In this document: in pieces, positions 54,405-63,129 of the stretch
How the letters are laid out: every line of letters starts with the position of its first letter
Position numbering within the stretch: the stretch's first letter is position 1
Assembly (NCBI RefSeq): GCF_004762035.2
Contig: NZ_SIJK02000032.1
Location: 1 to 64,000 of the forward strand
Source of the DNA: Candidatus Chloroploca mongolica
Lineage (GTDB): Bacteria; Chloroflexota; Chloroflexia; Chloroflexales; Chloroflexaceae
Direction of reading: 5' to 3'
DNA: 64,000 bases
The notes under the pieces: generated by a model
The model's input: the letters and a program-made list of their open reading frames with translations, nothing else
What the model was told of the DNA's origin: nothing
Database searches by the model: none
Translations under genes and position numbers: made by a program

Positions 54405-56180
54405 ATGTCACGTCTGGTCCATCGAGTTCGTCTCCATGCGCCGGCGGCCCATCTAGTGCAGCGGGGTGCGTTCCTGCTTGAAGATGCCCTGCGTACCGCG
54501 TCACTGCCAGGGGCAGGACCAGGGCGTCTGCTGCTCGTGCGCTATCTGCATGTGGGCACGATCAATCCCGCCCGCAATCCCGTTGCGCTCGCGATGGCCC
54601 TCGAAGAGCGGATGCGCCTGTTGCGCGCAACGGCGGTGCATGCGGCGACGGCAGGGGCGCCGGCGGCCCAGGCGGTCTATTTTCACGACGAAGCCGAGGC
54701 CTACACAATGCTGGCCCTGCGCCTCGTGGCGCGTCAGCCAATCAGCGCCTGGTTCTGGCGGCTCGTCGCCCCGCACCTCGACCCACGTGCGCCGTTGCGT
54801 TCGTTGCTCTACGCGATCCCTGCAACCAGTGTCGGCACCGCAATGCTGCTACGCGTACTCACTGAACTCGCGGCCCGCGAGGCGCTCGATCCATTGCTGG
54901 CAACCCTGACGCCCACTGATGGCGCACGGCTGCTGGCGCTGCGTCATTGGTCTGCCCCAGTAGCAGCTCCAGCCTTGCCCCCCAATGACGCAGCACAGAT
55001 GCAAGGATTAGCAGGGCCACCAGCAATGCCAACCGCACTGCTCGCCTCGGCGTGGCGCGCGCCCCTGGCACGCTGGATCAAGCGGTGGGGCAGCGGTGAT
55101 CCACGCTCGCACTGGCTCGCCACAAGCGCCCTTGTTGCCACCCACCCGCCCCGCTTGCTTGATCCGACTCTGCCCATACGGGCGGCTTTGCTCACCAGCA
55201 TGATGACCAGCGCACCAACGGCACAGCCGTCGCCGGTTGGCTTCACTCCAGAACCAGACCAAGACCCGCACCCGACTCAGGCCCCGCACACCGCGACGTA
55301 TCCAGCCGAGGCAACCACAGATGAACTGCCGCCGTCTGGCGGTGCGACCTTTTCGGCCCTCGGTGCGCCGGTCGAGCGCTCGTCGCAGCTCAGGCCAGTG
55401 CCACACGGCGACCAGACTGTGACGCCGCGGCCATCGCCGGCACGCACTGACCAACCCGGCGAAGCAATGCTCGCGCTGGCGCCACCGCTCGCAATGCCAC
55501 CAGTGACCCGGCTTGGCGGACTCTTCTTCTTGTTACCTGTGCTCGAGCGCCTCGGCTTGCGCGCCTTGCTTGCGGCCCAGCCTCACTGGATCGAGGCCGA
55601 CCTGGGTTGGGCGCTGCTGCGCATCGTCGCTGCACGCCTCGGCCTCACCGAGCGCGACCCGTTGCACCACGTTCTCGGCGAGGCACCGCCCGACGATCCC
55701 GCGCTCACCTTCGTTGCACCCGCTACCTGGCACAACGGCCCGGCGGTGCTACCATCCGCCACGATCCATCGCGTCGAGCAACAGCCAGGGCTGCGTGTGA
55801 TCATTGATCGCACCGGACGCCTGCTGCTCGCACGGTGGTCACACCAGCGACCGGCGGGCCTGCACGAGTTGCGTACGGCAACAGATCTGCGTCGCGGCGC
55901 AACCCTGGCGAACCTGCCCTCACCGACGCACGCCTGGATCACCGCCGCCCGTCGCTGGTTACGGCGCAGCCCGGCCCATATCGGCCTGCGCGATCTCGTC
56001 ACCCGTCCCGCCCTGGTCAGCATCACCACAACCCATCTCGACCTCACCTTCGACCACAGCCAGACCGATCTGCGCCTGCGGCGTCACGGCCTCGACTTCA
56101 ATCCTGGCTGGGTGCCGTGGTTAGGGAAAGTCGTCTCATTTCATTATGCCAACGTGGAGGAACTGCGTTATGCTCTTTGA
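54405..56180 (+). CDS. eCIS-associated protein upstream of the AAA+ ATPase
   Basis: 591 residues starting MSRLVHRVRLHAPAAHLVQR, 3 nt after the previous stop. The N-terminal 180 residues are helical with LLLVRYLHVGTINPARNPVA near 43. Residues 190-350 are a Pro/Ala-rich, low-complexity linker. The C-terminal part has GGLFFLLPVLERLGLRALLA near 372 and LDLTFDHSQTDLRLRRHGLD near 550, ending in a WVPWLG motif. Proteins of this build precede the ATPase in other eCIS loci, as I recall. Function unknown. Confidence 0.6.
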   Translation: MSRLVHRVRLHAPAAHLVQRGAFLLEDALRTASLPGAGPGRLLLVRYLHVGTINPARNPVALAMALEERMRLLRATAVHAATAGAPAAQAVYFHDEAEAYTMLALRLVARQPISAWFWRLVAPHLDPRAPLRSLLYAIPATSVGTAMLLRVLTELAAREALDPLLATLTPTDGARLLALRHWSAPVAAPALPPNDAAQMQGLAGPPAMPTALLASAWRAPLARWIKRWGSGDPRSHWLATSALVATHPPRLLDPTLPIRAALLTSMMTSAPTAQPSPVGFTPEPDQDPHPTQAPHTATYPAEATTDELPPSGGATFSALGAPVERSSQLRPVPHGDQTVTPRPSPARTDQPGEAMLALAPPLAMPPVTRLGGLFFLLPVLERLGLRALLAAQPHWIEADLGWALLRIVAARLGLTERDPLHHVLGEAPPDDPALTFVAPATWHNGPAVLPSATIHRVEQQPGLRVIIDRTGRLLLARWSHQRPAGLHELRTATDLRRGATLANLPSPTHAWITAARRWLRRSPAHIGLRDLVTRPALVSITTTHLDLTFDHSQTDLRLRRHGLDFNPGWVPWLGKVVSFHYANVEELRYAL

Positions 56181-56187
56181 ACCCTCA

Positions 56188-56360
56188 GAACCGTTGCGCC
56201 TTTGCGTCAAAAAAATGGACTCCTTCAAAACCTTTGCGCCTCTGCGCCTTTGCGTCAAAAAACAGGCTTCGTCAAAAAATCGGGCTCCCTCAAAACCTTT
56301 GCGCCTTTGCGTCTTTGCGTCAAAAAACAGGCTTCGTCAAAAAATCAGGCTTCGTCAGAA
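56188..56360 (-). repeat. Inverted copies of the GACGCAAAGG repeat
   Basis: Between 56188 and 56325 there are several minus-strand copies of the same CGCAAAGGCGCAAAGG repeat seen at 38228-38390, with spacers such as AAAAAACAGGCTTCGTCAAA repeated. The stretch lies between the end of the previous gene and the AAA+ ATPase gene. Confidence 0.8.
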
Positions 56361-56377
56361 AGCATGCCGGCTAAACA

Positions 56378-58357
56378 ATGACTCAAGCACCAGCAACTCG
56401 ACAAACGCAGAACGGGCCGCGTGAAGAACTGCCCCCGGTCACGTTGCGCACCTACGCCCTGGCGGGCATTGCCTCGCGCATGCTTGGTGCGCTCGAAGCG
56501 CAGCCAGATCGCCCTGAACACGCCTTGTTGCTGCACGCCTCGCACCTGGTCGATCCGCACCGCGAAGGCTGGAGCGAACGGCTGACCGCGTATTTCCAGG
56601 CCTCAGCGCGGGTCGACTGGCCTCTCTTGCGCCTGGCGAAGACCATGGCTTTGTCGGATGCCGAGATCCTGGCGATCACGCTGGCCGCAGCCGTCGAAGA
56701 TGACATGATGATTGGCCGCACGATCGCGTATGTGCAGGCACCCATCGGTGGCAGTCGTCCTACGATGAGCCTGCTGGCGACCCTGTACCACGATCCTGAG
56801 CACGCGCCAATCCCGAGCCTTGTCACCGGGCCAGCGATGCGCAGCGGTCTGCTCGTGATGGGCGACGAGCACCTGCCCCTGCCCGAGCGCCCGGTGCGCG
56901 TGCCGCTGGCGATTTGTCTGGCGCTGCACGACCGTGATGCCGATCTAGCCGGGGCAACGCTTGAGTCTGGCCCGCAGATCAAACTGCCCGCGGCGATCGA
57001 GGAGCAAGCCCACCGCCAGGCGCTCGCGCTCAGTCAGGCCACCAGGGGCGGCCTGGTGATCCGCACCGGCTCGCTCGCCGAGGGCAAAGCCGTCGCCGTT
57101 GCCGTGGCCCAGGCCTTGCAACGGCGCCCCGTCTATCTCGACCCGACGCAGACGCTGCCGGGCCTCGTGCCCTGGCTGCTCCTCCGTCAACTCCTGCCCG
57201 TCTTTCCGCTCGAACTCGCCCCCGGCGAACAGGGCACCCTCCCGGCGCTGCCAGGGTATACCGGCCCAGTGCTGGCAATCAGCGGGCCAGATGGTTCGGT
57301 GGAGCGTGCCGGCGCAACGCTCTATACCTGGACGCTCCCGGTACCCGAGCGGCGCGACCGTGAAGCCTTGTGGCTCGGCGTCACCGGCGATGCCGAACTC
57401 GCCGCCGACCTGGCGCGCCACCATCGCCACAGCAGCGGGCGCATCGCGCATCTGGGGCAAGTCGCGCAACACGAGGCGCATCTGCACGAACGCACCAGGC
57501 TCACCGCCACCGACTTGCGCGCCGCAGCCTGGGCCAGCGAAGGCGGCGGCCTCGAAGGGCTGGCGCAACCGTTGCCCCAACCAATCGCCGACAAAGCCCT
57601 GACGCTCGATGCCACGCTCCGCCGCGAGCTCGAAGCGCTTGTGCAGCGCTGCCTGGTACGCGACGAACTGGTGTCCAATCTCGGCGTAGCTGCGACCGCC
57701 CGCTATCAACCGGGTGTGCGCGCCCTCTTTGTTGGCCCATCGGGGACAGGCAAAACCCTGGCGGCTGGGTGGCTCGCCACCCGGCTGGGGCTACCACTCT
57801 ACCGCGTCGATCTCGCCTCGGTCACCAGCAAATATATCGGCGAAACCGAAAAAAACCTGGCGCAACTGCTCGCCCGCGCCGAACAGAGCGAAGTCGTCCT
57901 GCTCTTCGACGAAGCCGACTCGCTCTTTGGCAAACGCACCGACGTGCAGCAGGCCAACGACCGCTTTGCCAATGCCCAGACCAACTATCTGCTGCAGCGC
58001 ATCGAGTCCTACGACGGCATCACACTGCTGACCAGCAACAGCCGTACCCGTTTCGACCCCGCCTTCTCGCGACGTCTCGACATGATCATTGACTTCCCGA
58101 TGCCCGAACCCGAAGAGCGCCGCGATCTCTGGCTGAATCATCTTGGCACTGGTCACACCCTGACGCGCCAGCAGATCAACACCCTGGCTGCCCTGGTCGA
58201 CATGGCGGGCGGCCACATCCGCAACGTCGTCTTCGCCAGCGCCGCCCGCGCCCGCTCGCATGATCGTCTCATCACCTTTGACGACCTGCTCGACGGACTC
58301 ACGCGTGAATACAAGAAGCTCGGCCAACAGATGCCCATTGAACTGGTAGCGCTATGA
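56378..58357 (+). CDS. AAA+ ATPase of the CIS (Afp15/Pvc15-like)
   Basis: 659 residues. A variable N-terminal helical half is followed by a single AAA+ module: Walker [15 protein letters not shown] near 451, Walker [14 protein letters not shown] near 507, sensor 1 [10 protein letters not shown] near 548 and arginine finger [20 protein letters not shown] near 560. This is the classic AFP15/PVC15 type, thought to act in particle assembly or cargo loading. It overlaps the first cargo gene by 4 bp (ATGA), so ATPase and cargo are made together. Confidence 0.93.
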   Translation: MTQAPATRQTQNGPREELPPVTLRTYALAGIASRMLGALEAQPDRPEHALLLHASHLVDPHREGWSERLTAYFQASARVDWPLLRLAKTMALSDAEILAITLAAAVEDDMMIGRTIAYVQAPIGGSRPTMSLLATLYHDPEHAPIPSLVTGPAMRSGLLVMGDEHLPLPERPVRVPLAICLALHDRDADLAGATLESGPQIKLPAAIEEQAHRQALALSQATRGGLVIRTGSLAEGKAVAVAVAQALQRRPVYLDPTQTLPGLVPWLLLRQLLPVFPLELAPGEQGTLPALPGYTGPVLAISGPDGSVERAGATLYTWTLPVPERRDREALWLGVTGDAELAADLARHHRHSSGRIAHLGQVAQHEAHLHERTRLTATDLRAAAWASEGGGLEGLAQPLPQPIADKALTLDATLRRELEALVQRCLVRDELVSNLGVAATARYQPGVRALFVGPSGTGKTLAAGWLATRLGLPLYRVDLASVTSKYIGETEKNLAQLLARAEQSEVVLLFDEADSLFGKRTDVQQANDRFANAQTNYLLQRIESYDGITLLTSNSRTRFDPAFSRRLDMIIDFPMPEPEERRDLWLNHLGTGHTLTRQQINTLAALVDMAGGHIRNVVFASAARARSHDRLITFDDLLDGLTREYKKLGQQMPIELVAL

Positions 58358-60225
58358 AAACAGCCCCACCTGAGCACAAAAGCAAGCCCGCCACTGAACC
58401 GCACCAGCCTCTGGCGCAACCGGAAGCCGAGCGCGAAGCCGGGCGTGGTGTCGGCATGCCCTTCTTTCTCGCGAGCGCCGCCCCACCCCCGGTGCAGCCA
58501 AAGCTGCGCCTGAATCGGCCAGGCGACCGCTATGAACAAGAAGCCGACCGGGTTGCCGCTCAGGTAATGCGCATGCCTCTGGCCCCTGCCGACACCGTGC
58601 AGCGAGCTTGTAGCTGTGGCGGAACCTGTGCCCATTGCCGGGGAGGCGACGAAGCGCCGCTGATCCAGCGGGAATTGGCAGGCTCCACCTCGGCTACCCC
58701 ATCGGCAGGCACCGTCTTGCCCTCAACCAACGGACAGCCCCTTGACGCCCCGATGCGCGAGAGCTTCGAGGCGCGCTTTGGGCACGACTTCAGCGGCGTA
58801 CGCATCCACACCGGCCCCCAGGCAAGCGACAAAGCCGCATCGATCCAGGCGCGGGCCTTCACCACCGGCAACAACATCGTCTTTGGCGCCGGCGCATATG
58901 CCCCCGGCACCCAGACCGGCCAGACGCTCCTGGCGCATGAACTGGCGCATGTGGTGCAGCAGCGGCAAGGGCGAGCCCTGGGCATCCAGCGCGAGGTGCC
59001 GGGCGACATTCGCACAATGAGCATCAACGAAACCTGGGCGCAAACGCTCACCGATGACGAACTGCAAGACCAGATCACAATCGTGCAGCAACAACTTCAA
59101 ACAGAATCGCCCGAGACACCCGAATTTGAAGCCGCGCGCAGCAATCTCGAAGTCCTGGAACAAGTGCATACCGAGCGTACACTGCAACAAGCAGGCATGG
59201 CTGGCACGTTGCTCGAAAGCAACATTCCACGGCCACCCGGCCTGCCGCTTGACGGCGCCTACATGCTGCTTCCATTTGATGATCTGGCGCCAGACATCGT
59301 TGCCCAGCTTCCCGAAGGCGAAATCGTGCCGATGCCAGCCCCGCAGGTTGTGCCATCATTCGACGAACCAATGTTTTCAGCGCCAATTGTTGCGATGGGC
59401 GAAATGGTAGGCCAAGCCGCCGTTGGCGCAGAAGGAGCCCTGATCAGCTCCTCAATGGCCCAGCCAGGCGGATTGCTCGGTCAGTATTCACCCTTCGCCC
59501 GCCCACCCACCGCCGCCGAATCAGCGATGATCCGGGCTGGCCGTGCGTTCCACTACACGCCCGCCCAGAATGCCCCCCTCATCTCGCGCGGCGGCGGCAC
59601 GATTATGCTCCGCCCCTCCACCGGCGTCTATCGCAACCTGCTGACCCCCTTCTTCGAGCCGAGCAGCTACGCTTTTGCGGGGCAACCCAATGCCGCCCAG
59701 CAAACCGCCAACCTTGCCGGGCGAGGTGCCCTGGGGCAGCAGGCGCTGGTCGTGATCGAAGGTGCCGACTTGCCACCTGGCACGCTCTACCGCCCCCTTG
59801 ACCGCACGATTGTGATGCCCCGTGGCTATCAAGGGCCGGGCGCGGTCATTGAGCCGGGTGGACAGATGCCGCTACCGCTGCGCAATCCGGGCAGCGGTGG
59901 CGGTGCAGCCGCCGTCGAAGGCACTGCTGCTCAGAATCTGACCCGCTTTCGCGTCATGCGCTTCGCCGGGCGTGCGTTCATTGTCGTAGGTGTCGTCACA
60001 ACTGGCTACGAAATTGCCACGGCCCCCCCCGAGACGCGTACCCGCACTGCGATCGGCGCAACCAGCGGTTTTGTCGGTGGCCTGGCCTTTGGTGCTGCTG
60101 CTGGTCTTGCCTGTGGCCCAGGGGCACCGGTCTGTTCCGTTCTTCTTGGCATAGGCTTTGGCATCGCCGGCGGCATTGCGACACGCAGCGCCGCCGAAGG
60201 CATCTATGATGCCGCAACCAGGTGA
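58354..60225 (+). CDS. DUF4157 (eCIS core) cargo protein
   Basis: 623 residues. Features in order: N-terminal motif GMPFFLASAAPPPVQPK (34-50); LNRPGDRYEQEADRVAAQVM (53-72); cysteine cluster CSCGGTCAHC (86-95); the DUF4157 domain (129-205) with FGHDFSGVRIHTG, ARAFTTGNNIVFG and the zinc-peptidase-like motif HELAHVVQQ (195-203); a helical linker; then a C-terminal region with FHYTPAQNAPLIS near 397 and a Gly/Ala-rich hydrophobic stretch (GFVGGLAFGAAAGLACGPGA) near 580. DUF4157 marks proteins encoded with eCIS and carried by them. The C-terminal region is probably the active part, of unknown type. It may cleave itself through the HExxH motif; this is not shown. Confidence 0.88.
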   Translation: MKTAPPEHKSKPATEPHQPLAQPEAEREAGRGVGMPFFLASAAPPPVQPKLRLNRPGDRYEQEADRVAAQVMRMPLAPADTVQRACSCGGTCAHCRGGDEAPLIQRELAGSTSATPSAGTVLPSTNGQPLDAPMRESFEARFGHDFSGVRIHTGPQASDKAASIQARAFTTGNNIVFGAGAYAPGTQTGQTLLAHELAHVVQQRQGRALGIQREVPGDIRTMSINETWAQTLTDDELQDQITIVQQQLQTESPETPEFEAARSNLEVLEQVHTERTLQQAGMAGTLLESNIPRPPGLPLDGAYMLLPFDDLAPDIVAQLPEGEIVPMPAPQVVPSFDEPMFSAPIVAMGEMVGQAAVGAEGALISSSMAQPGGLLGQYSPFARPPTAAESAMIRAGRAFHYTPAQNAPLISRGGGTIMLRPSTGVYRNLLTPFFEPSSYAFAGQPNAAQQTANLAGRGALGQQALVVIEGADLPPGTLYRPLDRTIVMPRGYQGPGAVIEPGGQMPLPLRNPGSGGGAAAVEGTAAQNLTRFRVMRFAGRAFIVVGVVTTGYEIATAPPETRTRTAIGATSGFVGGLAFGAAAGLACGPGAPVCSVLLGIGFGIAGGIATRSAAEGIYDAATR

Positions 60226-60309
60226 CACCAATTGGAATTGAGCAACCCAAAGCGCATTAGAACGCCATACATAGCAATCTAAAATCTGCAATCTAAAATC
60301 TGAAATGGT

Positions 60310-62757
60310 ATGATAGCAATGGAAACAGCTACTCGAACAAAAACGGCAACAAAAACACATGCCTCAGACTCAACCAACGCTCCCCCCGCAACCGGCGGCA
60401 CCTCTGCGGGCATGCCGCTCTTTCTCTCGCCCGCCCCGCAACAGCTTGTCCAGCGCGAGCCCGTTGCCACAACGCAGCCAGACACAGCCGCCCAGGCTCT
60501 AGCCCAGCGCCCCCAGGGGCCGCCGGTGATCTTTGGCCTCGATAATGAGAGCCGCCAGATCTATGCGAGCGTGACCGCGCCCGGTGCGCGCCTCGAAGAG
60601 ATTGCTACCTTTATCTATGGCACGCCTGATCAGGCGCTGCGTCTCGGCGAAGAAAATGGCATCTTCTCCAGCGAGGTGTTGCAGCCAGGCCGCACGCTAC
60701 GCCTCGTTGAGGGGCGGATCACCACCGCGACCCAGCAAGCCATCAGCAAAGGCCTGGAGTCTGGTGCGATCATGCGTACCAACGGCATCCCCACCGAAGT
60801 CGAAGACGACGGCCTGGTCTACCAGTTCCCCATCGAAGGCCGTACCGTCGCCGTCACCGCAGGACAATTCAACGCAATGCTCAGCGGCTTGCGGCGCGTC
60901 ACCTCCCGCGAGGCCGACCGCATCGCGAGCATGCTCCAGATCTACCTCGAAACGCGCAACGATCACGTCAACAACACCAATAGCGTCGTACGCGGCATCA
61001 GTGACTGGATGGGCGATGTCGACGTGCCGAGCCAGATGCGCTTCATCCTGCCCAAGGCCCGCGCCGAGGCTGCCAAGCAAGTCCTTGACGAAATCGAATT
61101 CACCGGCGATCCGCTTGCCAATGCACGCCAGTTGCATCAACTCCAACAACAGATCGTTGAGCTAGGCCGCGAATTGGGCGAGGCCGAAGCCGCATGGCAT
61201 CACTACCTTAATGGCACCATCGGCGGGGCCGAAGTCACCGTTCGTCGGCTCGAGGTGGTACGCAATGTCTCGTTTGGCATGGTGGCCGGCATGGCCGGTG
61301 CGCTTGCCGCCCCCGCCGCCTTCGCTGCCTTAGGCGCCGCCGGCATAACCGGCACCGGCGCAACGCTGCTCTCGCTTGGTGCGGCAACCGGCACCGGCGC
61401 AGTGGTGCGTGGCGGGCTCGAAGTTGCCCTGCCCGGCGCGCAGGCCGATCGCTCAGTCGGCGACCGTTTCGCCAGCGGGGCCTACGCTGGTTCCATCCAA
61501 GGTCTCACCGGCGGCATTGGTGCGTTTGCAGCCCCCGCCGTCAGCGCCGGTGTCACCGGGCAACTCGCCACGCGCATAGGCCCCGGCTTTGTGCAAACCA
61601 CCGGCGGGCGCCTCGCCTCACAAGCGATCACCGGCGGCATCATTGGCGCTCCCTCTGGCGCCGGCGGGGCCGCCCTCGAAAACTTACCAGCCTATATGCG
61701 CGGCGACATCACCGGCGATCAATACAGCTCAAGCATCTCAAGCGGCTTTGCCTGGGGAGGCGCCCTGGGCGCCGGGTTTAGCGTCGTGCCAATCAACGGA
61801 CTCTACCGTTCGGGCGGGCAACCCGTCACGCCATCCTGGATGCTTGCCGGCCCCTACTCACCCATTGCCCCGGTACGCGGGGCAGGCTCAGGCTTCCACA
61901 ACCTCCCCCGCGAACAACTACCTGCCTTCGCCGAAGATCCTGGGGTCGCCGGCTATGCCTGGACACGTCTACGCTCAGGGGGAACCGACCAGTGGGTTCC
62001 TGTACGCACCTATGGCCCGCAGCAACAGTTTGAACTCGCCTGGTACGGGCAACAAACAAATGCCAATTCCAACGCGAATTTCAACTTCTTATACGGCCCA
62101 GAAGGGGCAGCACCTGGCGCATTGCGACTTGTTGGCTCACGTTCAACCCAACAATCATCAACCACAGGCTACGCAGGCATGGCCGCCAACGACCCCTTCC
62201 CAGGCGCACCACGCAGCACCCGCCGCGACTTCCCCATGTCGACCGACGATTTTGCCGTAACCATGCCCGACGGCAGCAATCGCCGCATGATCCGCGGGCA
62301 CCAGGTCGATCATCGCGACACCACCCGGCGCACCATCGACATCGGCGACTCAAACCTCGACCCACGCAACTTCACCCCCGAACCGCCCCAATGGGGCACC
62401 TTAAGTGGCCGCATGCGCCTGACCCAGCGCATGCTCAGCGAAAATCCAGGTGGCGGCACCCAATACCGCCAGGTCAACGTCTACCGTGACCAACCCCCGG
62501 TCACCGCCGACGGCACCCCCGTCCCCGAATACATCTACTTCATCGAAACCAACACCAACGGCACCCCAGTACGCGCCTGGGAAGTCCCCTTCAACGATCC
62601 CAACGCCTTCGCAGGCACCAACATGCACCAAGCCAACGCCATTGATGCCAGCTTCGGCATCCCCCTCAACCAAATCCCGCAACCACGCCAGATCCCCATC
62701 GAAGCCATCCCCCCCGGCGTGCTCGGCGCGATCACCAGCACCCAGACGGAACAATAA
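60310..62757 (+). CDS. eCIS cargo with C-terminal His-Me finger nuclease
   Basis: 815 residues; the ATG at 60319 is an alternative start. Near the N-terminus lies GMPLFLSPAPQQLVQREP, which resembles the same site in the preceding cargo. A LysM-like segment follows (YASVTAPGARLEEIATFIYG, LQPGRTLRLVEG near 100-140), then a helical region, then Gly/Ala-rich hydrophobic helices (GMVAGMAGALAAPAAFAALG near 325). The C-terminus (about 650-720) reads RRMIRGHQVDHRDTTRR and SNLDPRNFTPEPPQWG, which fits a DNA/RNA non-specific endonuclease (His-Me finger). It lacks DUF4157. It is preceded by an AT-rich 84-nt gap. No immunity gene follows. Confidence 0.82.
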   Translation: MIAMETATRTKTATKTHASDSTNAPPATGGTSAGMPLFLSPAPQQLVQREPVATTQPDTAAQALAQRPQGPPVIFGLDNESRQIYASVTAPGARLEEIATFIYGTPDQALRLGEENGIFSSEVLQPGRTLRLVEGRITTATQQAISKGLESGAIMRTNGIPTEVEDDGLVYQFPIEGRTVAVTAGQFNAMLSGLRRVTSREADRIASMLQIYLETRNDHVNNTNSVVRGISDWMGDVDVPSQMRFILPKARAEAAKQVLDEIEFTGDPLANARQLHQLQQQIVELGRELGEAEAAWHHYLNGTIGGAEVTVRRLEVVRNVSFGMVAGMAGALAAPAAFAALGAAGITGTGATLLSLGAATGTGAVVRGGLEVALPGAQADRSVGDRFASGAYAGSIQGLTGGIGAFAAPAVSAGVTGQLATRIGPGFVQTTGGRLASQAITGGIIGAPSGAGGAALENLPAYMRGDITGDQYSSSISSGFAWGGALGAGFSVVPINGLYRSGGQPVTPSWMLAGPYSPIAPVRGAGSGFHNLPREQLPAFAEDPGVAGYAWTRLRSGGTDQWVPVRTYGPQQQFELAWYGQQTNANSNANFNFLYGPEGAAPGALRLVGSRSTQQSSTTGYAGMAANDPFPGAPRSTRRDFPMSTDDFAVTMPDGSNRRMIRGHQVDHRDTTRRTIDIGDSNLDPRNFTPEPPQWGTLSGRMRLTQRMLSENPGGGTQYRQVNVYRDQPPVTADGTPVPEYIYFIETNTNGTPVRAWEVPFNDPNAFAGTNMHQANAIDASFGIPLNQIPQPRQIPIEAIPPGVLGAITSTQTEQ

Positions 62758-63129
62758 AGCGGCTTGCTGAGATGGGGCAGGGAGAGCGCAGCCGGGTGAC
62801 ACGGCGGGCGCGGCGGGGGGCCAACGCCAGCCATGTCATTCCGAACGTAGTGAGGAATCTTCGCTGCGGCGCATCGAAGACCCCATCGCTGCGGCGCCCT
62901 TCCGTGGGCAAGGCTGATGCAAAGTCTTCCCGATCGTCCGCAGATTACGCAGATTACGCAGATTATAGCTTCCGCATCTGCGTAATCTGCGTAATCTGCG
63001 GACACTATCTAACCCTCCTGGGACTTGGCATCAGCCCTGGAAAGAACCGCACGACGTAATGATATGGTAGAAGGGCTGTGATAGAGTAAGGAGAGCGCAT
63101 CTTTTGCTTGACTCCGAAAGGTGGAGGCT
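62758..63129. other. Intergenic repeats after the CIS locus
   Basis: The 372-nt gap has no gene. It contains TCATTCCGAACGTAGTGAGG (62837), a common bacterial intergenic repeat type, and the inverted repeat annotated at 62938-63001. The latter could end transcription of the CIS operon. A promoter for the next gene should lie near 63050-63115; I could not place it. Confidence 0.65.
62938..63001. repeat. 26-bp perfect inverted repeat of GCAGATTAC units
   Basis: Arms 62938-62963 and 62976-63001 are perfect complements, made of CCGCAGATTACGCAGATTAC-type units, with a 12-nt loop. Similar elements are frequent between genes in many bacterial genomes. It may serve as a transcription barrier here. 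Confidence 0.85.
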
